Origin: Bacillota bacterium
GTDB taxonomy: Bacteria; Bacillota; Clostridia; Lachnospirales; Lachnospiraceae
Length of the DNA stretch: 23,950 nucleotides
Direction: 5' to 3'
Assembly (NCBI GenBank): GCA_022717655.1
Contig: JAIIAN010000020.1
Coordinates: forward strand, 1 to 23,950
Every line of letters begins with the position of its first letter. The first letter of the stretch is position 1. The position numbers and the translations under genes are program-made. Under the pieces are notes generated by a model. The model worked only from the letters and a program-made list of their open reading frames with translations. It was not told the origin of the DNA and did not search any database. Below are positions 1 to 8,000 of this stretch, piece by piece.

Positions 1-38
1 ATCGGGAGAAATGTTTCACGTGAAACATTTCTCCCGAT
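1..38. other. parS: parS centromere site inside a perfect 38-bp palindrome
   Basis: Positions 12-27 read TGTTTCACGTGAAACA, identical to the 16-bp Bacillus subtilis consensus parS bound by ParB/Spo0J. The site is the centre of a longer perfect palindrome: 1-19 is the exact reverse complement of 20-38, with the axis between 19 and 20. Known of the family: ParB dimers bind parS, spread as CTP clamps and load SMC near the origin. The outer arms go beyond what ParB needs and, with the T-rich stretch at 39-51, could also form a transcription terminator hairpin at the end of the DUF4340 gene or of a gene left of the window. parA and parB are not in the window. The palindrome may extend further left, since the window starts inside or at its edge. 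Confidence 0.93.
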
Positions 39-54
39 TCTTAATTTTTAATTA

Positions 55-1620
55 TTATTTCTGTTTTTCCAAAAACTCTTCAAAAGAACTTTCAATTTCT
101 TTTATCTTCATCTTATTAACCAGACACGCTGTTCCCTGATTATTTTTCACAAGATAGAAGTTGGAATCATAAGGATAATATTCTACTTTGAAATAAACTC
201 CATTTTCTTTATAAAATTCTACACTCATCTCCGGCTCATCCTGTGTTTCTGGCACTTCGTCGAGCCATTCCTGACATTCCAAAGAACTGATATTACTATA
301 GAAACTTGAGAAATCTTCGAGTGTTATTTCATTTCCATTCATAAAGTAAGTGGTTACTGTCTCGGTTTCTTCTTCACTGTTATCGTCTGAATCAGACTCA
401 CTGTCTTTCTTATCAGAACTGTCACTATCGTCTTTTTCTTTTACTTTCTCTTCCGTTGTTTTTGTAAATTCATAAGATTCTCCATCTTTTTGAATGGTTA
501 CACGGTCAAGGTCTGCAAATATATAATTAGAAACATAGTTGCTGACTAGAGTCTTAACATCAATACTTAAGAAACTTTCCACACTTGAAGAAGAAATTGT
601 ATAAATATTGGACTGGCTTTCGAGCTTCGCATAATAATTTCCATCACTGTCCTGACTTCCAAGAAGCAGAACTTCCTGCTTATCTGTTGTCACAGTCTCT
701 GTTGTACTATCGCTTTCAGAATCATTTTCTGCATCTTCACTACTGCTGTCCTCACTCGTACTATCTTCACTGGTACTCGTGTCACTTTCACCACTGTCTT
801 TTGTCTCTGTCACCTGATAATCAATTGTGATTTTAGTTGGTGCATCTAAACCATACTCTGCAAGCTTACTGGTATCTGCACTTACAAAACTGCCCCAGGA
901 AAGACTGGAAATTCCATTTAAGAGATTGGAAGTATTAGAACTATCAATATCTCTTTGTGTGCTTCCTTTTGTATAACTCCATCCGGTAGAAGCAGAATCA
1001 CTCTTTTCAATTACTTCAGCTTCTTCGCCCTGTTTTTCCACTGTCAGCTTCGTAACTGTAGTAGCCGTAATAGACGGGAAGCTTTCTTTTTCTGCAAGGT
1101 CATTTAAATCAAAATTAAAAGCAGTTTCAAGAGTCGAAGCAACCATATAAATTTTGCTGGTGTCGTTATCGATTGTCATGTAACAATTGCTTGTCATATC
1201 ATTTACTGCACCAAACTCTAATGTATGCGTTTCATCATCCGAATTTTTGATAGAAACCTGTACGGCAGGTGCATCCAATCCATATTCTGATACATCCTCT
1301 GCATCTTTTAGTTCCCTGTCTGAACTGATTGATTTTAACTTACCTGCCAGCTCTTCAAAATTGCTCTGGTCTAACGGAAATGAAGCATCTGCGCTATAAC
1401 TCCATTTATCATCTGATTTTGTAAAGGTATAAGACTGACCTTCCATTGTCACAGTCAGCTCTGTCAGTTTGTCTGTATCTGTCTCAAATGCCGTTGTCGA
1501 TGTATCTGTACTGTCCTCTTCACTGCTGTTGACATTGTGATTATGAAGAACAAAATAGACTACGCAGAGCACAAGAAGCAGTACGATTCCTGCGATTAAT
1601 CCGATATTTTTTTTCTTCAT
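55..1620 (-). CDS. DUF4340 domain membrane-anchored protein of a Gld-type ABC locus
   Basis: A 521-residue protein with one N-terminal membrane helix (about residues 6-26) after MKKK and no lipobox, so probably a membrane-anchored extracytoplasmic protein. The rest resembles the DUF4340 family, often encoded with GldA/GldF/GldG-type ABC transporters. Three related units are visible. Unit 1 (about 51-170) and unit 2 (about 188-365) each start with a short beta-rich stretch and carry the motif EYGLDAP (112-118 and 255-261). Unit 3 (about 369-517) is more diverged and lacks that motif. Low-complexity Ser/Asp/Glu-rich inserts interrupt unit 2 (272-310) and unit 3 (388-422). The ATG shares one base with the upstream stop codon (TAATG), so translational coupling is likely. 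It is the last gene of a four-gene operon. Biochemical function is unknown; a role as accessory or substrate-handling component of the adjacent transporter is inference. Confidence 0.85.
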   Translation of the reverse strand: MKKKNIGLIAGIVLLLVLCVVYFVLHNHNVNSSEEDSTDTSTTAFETDTDKLTELTVTMEGQSYTFTKSDDKWSYSADASFPLDQSNFEELAGKLKSISSDRELKDAEDVSEYGLDAPAVQVSIKNSDDETHTLEFGAVNDMTSNCYMTIDNDTSKIYMVASTLETAFNFDLNDLAEKESFPSITATTVTKLTVEKQGEEAEVIEKSDSASTGWSYTKGSTQRDIDSSNTSNLLNGISSLSWGSFVSADTSKLAEYGLDAPTKITIDYQVTETKDSGESDTSTSEDSTSEDSSSEDAENDSESDSTTETVTTDKQEVLLLGSQDSDGNYYAKLESQSNIYTISSSSVESFLSIDVKTLVSNYVSNYIFADLDRVTIQKDGESYEFTKTTEEKVKEKDDSDSSDKKDSESDSDDNSEEETETVTTYFMNGNEITLEDFSSFYSNISSLECQEWLDEVPETQDEPEMSVEFYKENGVYFKVEYYPYDSNFYLVKNNQGTACLVNKMKIKEIESSFEEFLEKQK

Positions 1621-3173
1621 TACTGTTTTCTCCTCTTCATCCAGATACCACCGCCGATTACCAGAATCACTACCGGTACGACTGCTGTTACAAAGATACT
1701 CCAGAAACTTGCATCTGCTGCCGGAATTGTAAGTGTTGAGGTATCGTAGCTCTTGCTTGCGATAGAAACTGCATTGCTGTCCTCTTCACTTTCACACATC
1801 CAGTTTACAGAAGCAGAAATCAGCTCATAGTTTGCTCCGGATACCATTGTGTTCATCTGGTCATTAAACAACGCTTCGGATGAATAGTAAACAATCTGTG
1901 TTTCTTTCTCATCATCTAATTTTTCTGTGATGGAAACACCAACTGCAAATGGTCCGTCAATATCGTCACTTTCTTTTTCCATGGTCTGCATATCCTCTAC
2001 ATTTACTTTGGAATATGCACTGTCTGAAGTTTTCAGAATATCGGTAATTTCAAGGGAATCTCTGTAATTATCACTCTTTACAATTCCCTGTGCCAAAGGC
2101 ATTAAAATGTATCGACTGCCAGATGACAGGCTTGAAGTAATGTCATTGCTTTCAATATTTGGAAGCAGATAAGATGGATTCTGAGAAATATAATGATTGG
2201 TATCTCCCTCAAGTACAATTCCATCGGCTGTCTTTACACCATAATTTTCTAATACAGAAGCAAAGTTCGGCATTTCTTCAGAAGAATAATTAGAAACAAT
2301 CAAAGCCTTTCCACCATTTTCCAGATAAGAAATAATCTTAGATGCCTCATCCTCTGAAATATCTTTTGCCGGTGCAAAGATAAACAGGATATCTGCATCG
2401 TTCGGAACACTGTCCATTGTCAGCAGATTTAAAGACTGAATATCGATATTTGCTTTCTGAATCGTATCTTTTAAGGTATCACTCATGGTTGCTTCATCGT
2501 GTCCCTCTAACGTATACATCACCGGCATATTATCGGATGTCACATAAGTAATTGCACTTGTAATCTGACCTTCTCCGTCAAATCCAGTTACTTCACTGCT
2601 GTAAGTCTGATAATTTACAGAAGTCTCATATAAAGAATTATTATCAATGACTTTATTTTTATCTCCACACACTACAATGACACTGTTATTACTCACTTCA
2701 TTTGATGTGTACTGTGAAACAAATTTCGGATTCACTGCCGGGTCTTTCTGTTCTACTTTGATGTGGTCACTACCCTCTTCGTATTTTTCCAGAAGTTTCT
2801 GGATATCACTGCTTTCTGAACCACTCTGCGCAATATAATAAATCTCTACGTCTTTATCAAGTTTTTTGAGCACCTTTTTCGTCTGGTCGCCAATGCTGTA
2901 AAGTTTCTGTGTACTCAAATCAATTTCTCTGTACTTTGACGGCACTTCCTGTAATACCAGATTCAATACTACGATAATTGCAATAAAAATCGTGATTGCG
3001 CCCATGCTGTAAGAACCATGCTTTAAGTTCTTCTTATTTTGAATTCGTTTTTCTTTGCTTTTCTTTCGTAATTCTTTAAAATCTATTTTTTTGAATTTCT
3101 TGCTGTCTGAATCTTTCTTCGATTCTTTCTTTAAGTCTTTATCTAAATCTTTATTTTCATTGTTTGTATTCAT
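1620..3173 (-). CDS. GldG-like ABC transporter auxiliary protein
   Basis: A 517-residue protein resembling the GldG family (uncharacterised ABC-type auxiliary component; gliding motility in Bacteroidetes). A very Lys/Asp/Glu-rich, probably cytoplasmic tail (residues 1-53) precedes membrane helix 1 (about 57-77). The family-typical stretch DLSTQKLYSIGDQTKKVL follows directly. A large extracytoplasmic domain covers about 80-488, and a C-terminal helix (about 490-511) ends in a basic WMKRRKQ tail. The gene follows the permease gene by 32 bases and overlaps the DUF4340 gene by one base. In Bacteroidetes GldA, GldF and GldG form an ABC complex needed for gliding; a Firmicute with this locus does not glide by that machinery, so the role here is unknown. 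No catalytic residues could be assigned. Confidence 0.85.
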   Translation of the reverse strand: MNTNNENKDLDKDLKKESKKDSDSKKFKKIDFKELRKKSKEKRIQNKKNLKHGSYSMGAITIFIAIIVVLNLVLQEVPSKYREIDLSTQKLYSIGDQTKKVLKKLDKDVEIYYIAQSGSESSDIQKLLEKYEEGSDHIKVEQKDPAVNPKFVSQYTSNEVSNNSVIVVCGDKNKVIDNNSLYETSVNYQTYSSEVTGFDGEGQITSAITYVTSDNMPVMYTLEGHDEATMSDTLKDTIQKANIDIQSLNLLTMDSVPNDADILFIFAPAKDISEDEASKIISYLENGGKALIVSNYSSEEMPNFASVLENYGVKTADGIVLEGDTNHYISQNPSYLLPNIESNDITSSLSSGSRYILMPLAQGIVKSDNYRDSLEITDILKTSDSAYSKVNVEDMQTMEKESDDIDGPFAVGVSITEKLDDEKETQIVYYSSEALFNDQMNTMVSGANYELISASVNWMCESEEDSNAVSIASKSYDTSTLTIPAADASFWSIFVTAVVPVVILVIGGGIWMKRRKQ

Positions 3174-3205
3174 GTTTGCATTTTCTCCTCTCTATTCACC
3201 TCAAA

Positions 3206-4069
3206 TCAGCTCCAACGCCGTTTCTGTATTGACTGAACGGTTAAAAATATGAAAATGCAGATTACGGATAACATATATACAATTCCGGAGAAATCTAAAA
3301 TTCCTCCTACAAAGTTATCAAAATGATTTGTAATTGCAAGCAAATCTAACAGTTTCTGGATTGCGCCCTCATAAAGGGAAGATTTTACAATATAGACAAT
3401 TACAACTGCGCCAAGCAGTACCACTCCTGTAATTCCGGTCAAAATATTGTCTTTTGTCATCTGATAGACCACCATCGCAATTAAAATCGCAATCACTGCA
3501 AATGCAAGCATAGAAGCCATCGCGGTCTGTGAGAAGAAAGATTCAATTCCGTTCATCACAAAACTGCAGAATAATGCCACAAAGGTAAGAACCGCTGCGA
3601 TAACCTGACTTTCTGTAATCGAAGATAAGAAAAGTCCAACTGCGATGTTCGCACATCCTAAGAAGAAAAATCCTACAATTGCAGTTAAAGTCATTGGATA
3701 AGATACCGTTCCATATTTTGCCAAAATAAATGGATAAAATGATGCAATTACAACTGGAATCAGATAAATTGTAACCATTCCAAGATATTTTCCGAATACT
3801 ATCTTCCAAATTGGCACCGGTGAAGTGAATAATAACTGGTCTGTTTTATTTCTTTTCTCTTCCGCTAAAATCCTCATTGTTAAAATCGGAGTGATAATCA
3901 GAAATACAAACGTCACGGAATTCAAGGTCGTTCCAAAGTCCGGACTTGCGTAATTTAAGTTATATGCCGTAAAATAAATCCCCAGAACCAGCATGATAAA
4001 CGCCATAAACACATATCCTTGCATGGATGTAAGATAACTTTTTAACTCTTTTTTATAAATCGCCAGCAT
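3206..4069 (-). CDS. ABC-2 type transporter permease, GldF-like
   Basis: A 287-residue integral membrane protein with about six hydrophobic segments (near residues 17-36, 50-66, 97-117, 126-150, 155-175, 180-240, and a last one near 260-278). The cytoplasmic motif AEEKRNKTDQLLFTSPV (about 69-85) is typical of ABC-2 permeases of the GldF/NosY/CcmB-like group and marks the coupling region that contacts the ATPase. Its ATG (4069) lies inside the end of the ATPase gene (17-base overlap), indicating coupled translation and equal supply. It is expected to pair with the ATPase at 4053-5021 as the membrane half of the transporter. Whether it moves a substrate or only transmits mechanical energy to the GldG and DUF4340 proteins cannot be told from sequence. 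Confidence 0.88.
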   Translation of the reverse strand: MLAIYKKELKSYLTSMQGYVFMAFIMLVLGIYFTAYNLNYASPDFGTTLNSVTFVFLIITPILTMRILAEEKRNKTDQLLFTSPVPIWKIVFGKYLGMVTIYLIPVVIASFYPFILAKYGTVSYPMTLTAIVGFFFLGCANIAVGLFLSSITESQVIAAVLTFVALFCSFVMNGIESFFSQTAMASMLAFAVIAILIAMVVYQMTKDNILTGITGVVLLGAVVIVYIVKSSLYEGAIQKLLDLLAITNHFDNFVGGILDFSGIVYMLSVICIFIFLTVQSIQKRRWS

Positions 4070-5021
4070 TTTCTTTCTCCTCCTCGTTGTCGTCTTCGGT
4101 CAATTTTAAGAATACTTCTTCCAGCGTCATATTTGTCGGCTGCATTTTTAAAATCGGACATTTTGCATCTGCCAGAGCAAAGAAAATATTTTCTCTCATA
4201 TCCTGTTCCCCTGATATTTTAACGGTAAAATCACAGGCATCCGGCACAAAAGATTCATGGTAAATCATTTCCTGAATATTTTCTACGAGGTCCATTGCCT
4301 TTCTGATTTCTTCTTCTTTACCTTTTACCGTAAGTTCAAGAGAATTTGCACCTTCCATTACCTTACTTAAATTCTCCGGTGTATCGCTTGCTACCAGTTT
4401 TCCACGGTCAATAATCAATACATGGTCACAGACTGCACTTACCTCTGAAAGGATGTGGGAACTTAAAATAACGGTATGTTTTTCTCCAAGACTCTTAATT
4501 AAATCCCTGATTTCAATAATCTGTTTCGGGTCAAGACCAACGGTCGGCTCATCCAAAATAATAATTTCCGGATATCCAAGCAGAGCCTGTGCAATTCCAA
4601 CCCTCTGTTTAAAACCTTTTGAAAGGTTCTTAATCAGACGTTCCTGTACTTCTTCAAGCTTTGTAGTTGACATAACTTCTTTTATATTCTTTTCCCGCTT
4701 TGCTTTTGGAATGGATTTTAACTCCGCTACAAATTTTAAATATTCTCTGACTGTCATATCCTGATAAACCGGAGGCAGCTCCGGCAGGTAACCGATACAT
4801 TTTTTTGCGGCTTCCGGCTCCTCTAAAATGTTGTGTCCATCAATCAGAATTTCTCCCTGTGTCGATGCAATGTAGCCGGTAATCATATTCATTGTCGTCG
4901 ATTTACCTGCTCCATTCGGTCCTAAAAAGCCATAAATTTTTCCTTTTTCTATGGTAAAACTCAAGTGGTCTACAGCCACGTGGTCACCATATTTTTTGAC
5001 CAGGTCCTTTACTTCAATCAA
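4053..5021 (-). CDS. ABC transporter ATP-binding protein, GldA/NatA-like
   Basis: A 322-residue ATPase with all nucleotide-binding motifs: Walker A GPNGAGKST (about 34-42), signature LSKGFKQRVG (about 133-142), Walker B IIILDEPTVGLDP (about 152-164) and switch histidine in LSSHILSEV (about 186-194). The C-terminal part (about 225-322) is a regulatory extension of the kind found in drug/Na+ export-type ATPases. The start codon is TTG, chosen because GGAGG lies 7 bases upstream and the protein then begins MIEVKDLVKKYG, a normal family start. It is the first gene of the four-gene operon and overlaps the permease. Its leader (5022-5100) contains a strong hairpin. Family and ATPase role are secure; substrate is unknown. 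Confidence 0.92.
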   Translation of the reverse strand: MIEVKDLVKKYGDHVAVDHLSFTIEKGKIYGFLGPNGAGKSTTMNMITGYIASTQGEILIDGHNILEEPEAAKKCIGYLPELPPVYQDMTVREYLKFVAELKSIPKAKREKNIKEVMSTTKLEEVQERLIKNLSKGFKQRVGIAQALLGYPEIIILDEPTVGLDPKQIIEIRDLIKSLGEKHTVILSSHILSEVSAVCDHVLIIDRGKLVASDTPENLSKVMEGANSLELTVKGKEEEIRKAMDLVENIQEMIYHESFVPDACDFTVKISGEQDMRENIFFALADAKCPILKMQPTNMTLEEVFLKLTEDDNEEEKENAGDL

Positions 5022-5050
5022 GGTATTTCCTCCTTTAATTACTTATGCAC

Positions 5051-5095
5051 TCTCGGAATCCTCTTTTATAACATCAATATAAGAAGATTCCGAGA
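5051..5095 (-). promoter_or_regulatory. Leader hairpin upstream of the ABC operon
   Basis: Arms 5051-5065 and 5081-5095 are inverted repeats of 15 bp around a 15-nt loop (core CTCGGAATC / GATTCCGAG). The only non-Watson-Crick position is a U·G pair if transcribed on the minus strand but a C/A clash on the plus strand, which favours an RNA structure in the leader of the minus-strand ABC operon. No U-run follows, so it is not a simple terminator. It ends about 17 bases before the GGAGG of the first gene. It could equally be a DNA operator for a dimeric regulator. Confidence 0.55.
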
Positions 5096-5204
5096 ATACA
5101 TGTTTCTTTTTTCATATTTTTCTCACCGTTCTATTCTATTTACTATTTGTGATAAAAATTAGATGAGACTGTGTTTTTTCTGTGAATCCTTGCAAAACAC
5201 AATA

Positions 5205-5231
5205 GTCGTAACACTTTTGACTTCTTACGAC
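5205..5231. promoter_or_regulatory. 7-bp inverted repeat, possible operator of the ABC operon
   Basis: GTCGTAA (5205-5211) and TTACGAC (5225-5231) are perfect inverted repeats 13 bases apart, in the non-coding stretch upstream of the ABC operon. No convincing sigma-A promoter could be fixed nearby, only weak candidates, so its relation to the transcription start is unknown. The spacing suits a regulator dimer. Apart from this repeat, the leader hairpin and the terminator at 5275-5304, nothing recognisable was seen in 5022-5344. Confidence 0.35.
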
Positions 5232-5274
5232 AAAGTTTCCCATGAACCTAAAAAAGAAAAATCTTAAAAAAAGT

Positions 5275-5304
5275 CAAAAAAAGAGAGCCTTTTTCAGCCC
5301 TCTT
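5275..5304 (-). terminator. Rho-independent terminator after rsmG
   Basis: Read on the minus strand, AGAGGGCT (5303-5296) pairs with AGGCTCTCT (5290-5282) across a short A-rich loop, with G·U wobbles, and runs directly into seven T residues (5281-5275). The stem pairs better as minus-strand RNA than as plus-strand RNA. It lies 41 bases beyond the rsmG stop codon and would end the rpmH-to-rsmG operon before the ABC operon. Confidence 0.75.
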
Positions 5305-5344
5305 TCGTTCTTTATTTCTATTCTATTTTATATGCTGTTTTTTC

Positions 5345-6067
5345 CTACACAATCGGTTCTTTTGCCGGAGTTCCTGCTTTTCTCGGATACTTTTTCGGTG
5401 TATTTTTCACTTTTTTAATCAATAAAATCGTACGTTCCATATCTGAATCCGGCAGTAAAAATTCTTCTGTTTTTTCGACTTTTCCACCTAAAACTGCAAT
5501 CGCTTTTTTGCCTTCTTCCAGTTCTTCTGCCGCTTTTCCTGACTTATATGCAGCAAAGTATCCACCTGTCTTTACATAAGGCAGACAATACTCACTGATT
5601 ACACTTACCCTTGCAACTGCACGTGTCACGCTTAAATCAAAAGCCTCTCGAAGCTCTGGTTTTTTTGCACCATCTTCCGCACGTCCATGTACTGTTTCAA
5701 TACCTTCTAAACCTAACTTTTCGATGACTTCATTTAAGAATTTCAAACGTTTATTTAAGGAATCAAGCAGAGTTACTTTCAGATGAGGAAACGCAATTTT
5801 TAATGGAATTCCAGGAAATCCTGCGCCTGTTCCGACATCAATACAGCTCTCAATTTTACTCATATCCAGTGCTTTTACTATGGAAAGACTATCTGCAAAA
5901 TGCTTCTGAAGTACCTCATCAAACTCTGTAATTCCGGTCAGATTCATCACCTTATTCCACTCAATTAACAGCTCATAATACTGAATAAACTGCGCTTTTT
6001 GTTCTTCAGAAAGTGTAATTTTAAACTCTTTTACAGCGTTTTCTAACAGTGTTAAATCATAATTCAT
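5345..6067 (-). CDS. rsmG: 16S rRNA (guanine-N7) methyltransferase RsmG
   Basis: A 240-residue class I SAM-dependent methyltransferase. The family methylates N7 of a guanine in the 530 loop of 16S rRNA (G527 in E. coli numbering), a site whose loss gives low-level streptomycin resistance. Visible family marks are the SAM-binding loop CIDVGTGAGFPGIPLK (75-90), the following acidic strand LLDSLNKRLKFL (100-111), VTRAVA (148-153) and the conserved C-terminus PRKAGTPAKEPI (228-239). Length matches the family. Its ATG overlaps the mnmG stop codon (ATGA, 4 bases), so the two are translationally coupled. It is the last gene of the rpmH operon, followed by a terminator at 5275-5304. Confidence 0.97.
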   Translation of the reverse strand: MNYDLTLLENAVKEFKITLSEEQKAQFIQYYELLIEWNKVMNLTGITEFDEVLQKHFADSLSIVKALDMSKIESCIDVGTGAGFPGIPLKIAFPHLKVTLLDSLNKRLKFLNEVIEKLGLEGIETVHGRAEDGAKKPELREAFDLSVTRAVARVSVISEYCLPYVKTGGYFAAYKSGKAAEELEEGKKAIAVLGGKVEKTEEFLLPDSDMERTILLIKKVKNTPKKYPRKAGTPAKEPIV

Positions 6068-7959
6068 GTATTCCCATTTCCCCCTCTTCGATAAGATTCC
6101 AGGTACACAAGAAGGACAGAAATATCTGCCGGAGAAACCCCTGCAATTCTGGAAGCCTGACCTACAGAAACCGGACGGTATTCTTCTAATTTCTGTCTTG
6201 CTTCAATTCTAAGTCCACTAATTGCTTCATAATCCAGTTCTTCTGGAAGTTTCTTTGTTTCCAGCTTCTTAAACTGTTCCACCTGTTTCATCTGGCGCTT
6301 AATATATCCATCGTATTTGATATTAATGTTAACCTGTTCTCTTACATCTTCCGGAAGTTCCGGTCTTTTCTTATCTAAAGGAGCTAATAATTCATAGTTT
6401 AATTCCGGACGACGAATTAATTCCGCAAGGGAACATCCGTTTTTAAGAGGGGTGCTTTCATAGTGTTCAAGCAGTTCCTGTACCTCTTTCGTTGCCCCTA
6501 CATAAGTATGTTCCACACGCTCTTTTTCTTCCTCGATTTTTGCTTCTTTCCACAAAACATAATCATACTGTTCTTTACTTACAAGCCCCACCTGATAACC
6601 TTTTTTTCTTAATCTTAAGTCTGCATTATCCTGTCTTAAAAGCAGTCTGTATTCCGCACGGCTTGTCATCATTCGGTATGGTTCATGATTCTCTTTTGTA
6701 ACCAAATCGTCGATTAATACACCAATATAGGACTCGGAACGATCTAAAATCAGCATCTCTTTTCCAAGCACTTTCATTGCCGCATTGATACCTGCAATCA
6801 GTCCCTGGGCAGCTGCTTCTTCATATCCTGAGCTTCCGTTAAACTGTCCACCGGAGAACAAACCTTTGATTTCTTTAAATTCAAGTGTCGGATATAACTG
6901 TCTTGCATTAATACAGTCATACTCAATCGCATAGGCATTTCTTACAATTTTTGCGTGCTCTAATCCTGCAACAGAATGGTACATTTCGTACTGCACGTCC
7001 TCCGGAAGAGAGCTTGACATTCCACCTACATACATCTCATTTGTATATAATCCTTCCGGCTCAATAAAAACCTGATGGCGTTTTTTATCCGCAAAACGTA
7101 CGACTTTATCCTCAATGGATGGACAGTATCTTGGACCTGTTCCTTCTATCATACCGGAGTATAATGGAGAACGATCCAGGTTGTTTCTGATAATCTCATG
7201 TGTGGTTTCATTGGTATAAGTTAGCCAGCAAGATGCCTGGTCAATCTGAACATCCTCCGGATTGGTAGAGAAAGAAAACGGTACAACTCTTTCATCTCCA
7301 AACTGCTCTTCCATCTTTGAAAAATCAATACTTCTTTTGTCAATTCTGGCAGGTGTTCCTGTCTTAAAGCGATACATCTCGATGCCAAGTTTTTTCAGGG
7401 AATCGGTCAGATGATTCGCTGCCTGAAGTCCGTTTGGACCGGTATGATTGCTTACATCACCATAAATACATCTTGCCTTTAAGTAGGTTCCCGTACAAAG
7501 CACAACCGCTTTCACCGCATACTCTGCACCGGAATAAGTCCTTACTCCTTTAATCTGTTTGTCCTCAGCAAGAATCTCTGTTACCTCTGCCTGACGAATG
7601 GTCAGATGCTCTGTATTTTCCAGTGTATGGCGCATACTTCTGCTATATTCCTGTTTATCTGCCTGCGCACGCAAAGAATGAACCGCAGGACCTTTTGATA
7701 CATTTAACATCTTAGACTGGATGAATGTTTTATCAATATTTTTTCCCATTTCTCCACCCAAAGCATCCAATTCACGTACCAGATGTCCCTTGGAACTACC
7801 ACCTACATTGGGGTTGCAAGGCATGAGTGCAATGCTGTCCACACTTACCGTAAACATAATCGTTTCCAGCCCCAGACGTGCACATGCAAGTGCTGCTTCA
7901 CATCCGGCATGACCTGCACCAACAACAGCAATATCATAATTTTCTGTCAAATGATTCAT
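6064..7959 (-). CDS. mnmG: tRNA uridine-34 5-carboxymethylaminomethyl synthesis enzyme MnmG
   Basis: A 631-residue FAD-binding enzyme (GidA). With MnmE it installs the cmnm5 group on wobble uridine 34 of certain tRNAs, using methylene-tetrahydrofolate and glycine or ammonium. Dinucleotide-binding motif VGAGHAGCEA (13-22), the conserved CNPNVGGSSKGHL (about 48-60), RFKTGTPARID (about 197-207) and the FAD-binding segment GSSGYEEAAAQG (about 374-385) are all present, as is the helical C-terminal MnmE-interaction region ending in ISGLRIEARQKLEEYRPVS. Full family length, with no broken motif. It sits between mnmE (41-base gap upstream) and rsmG (4-base overlap downstream), its usual Firmicute context. 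Confidence 0.97.
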   Translation of the reverse strand: MNHLTENYDIAVVGAGHAGCEAALACARLGLETIMFTVSVDSIALMPCNPNVGGSSKGHLVRELDALGGEMGKNIDKTFIQSKMLNVSKGPAVHSLRAQADKQEYSRSMRHTLENTEHLTIRQAEVTEILAEDKQIKGVRTYSGAEYAVKAVVLCTGTYLKARCIYGDVSNHTGPNGLQAANHLTDSLKKLGIEMYRFKTGTPARIDKRSIDFSKMEEQFGDERVVPFSFSTNPEDVQIDQASCWLTYTNETTHEIIRNNLDRSPLYSGMIEGTGPRYCPSIEDKVVRFADKKRHQVFIEPEGLYTNEMYVGGMSSSLPEDVQYEMYHSVAGLEHAKIVRNAYAIEYDCINARQLYPTLEFKEIKGLFSGGQFNGSSGYEEAAAQGLIAGINAAMKVLGKEMLILDRSESYIGVLIDDLVTKENHEPYRMMTSRAEYRLLLRQDNADLRLRKKGYQVGLVSKEQYDYVLWKEAKIEEEKERVEHTYVGATKEVQELLEHYESTPLKNGCSLAELIRRPELNYELLAPLDKKRPELPEDVREQVNINIKYDGYIKRQMKQVEQFKKLETKKLPEELDYEAISGLRIEARQKLEEYRPVSVGQASRIAGVSPADISVLLVYLESYRRGGNGNT

Positions 7960-8000
7960 CTGTTTTTCTCCTTTTTTTGCTTTTATTTTATCCTGATTTT

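Noticed and set aside
585..1399. Plus-strand reading frames inside the DUF4340 gene
   Set aside because: They are antisense shadows of a low-complexity Ser/Asp/Glu-rich coding region, with no ribosome binding site or recognisable domain.
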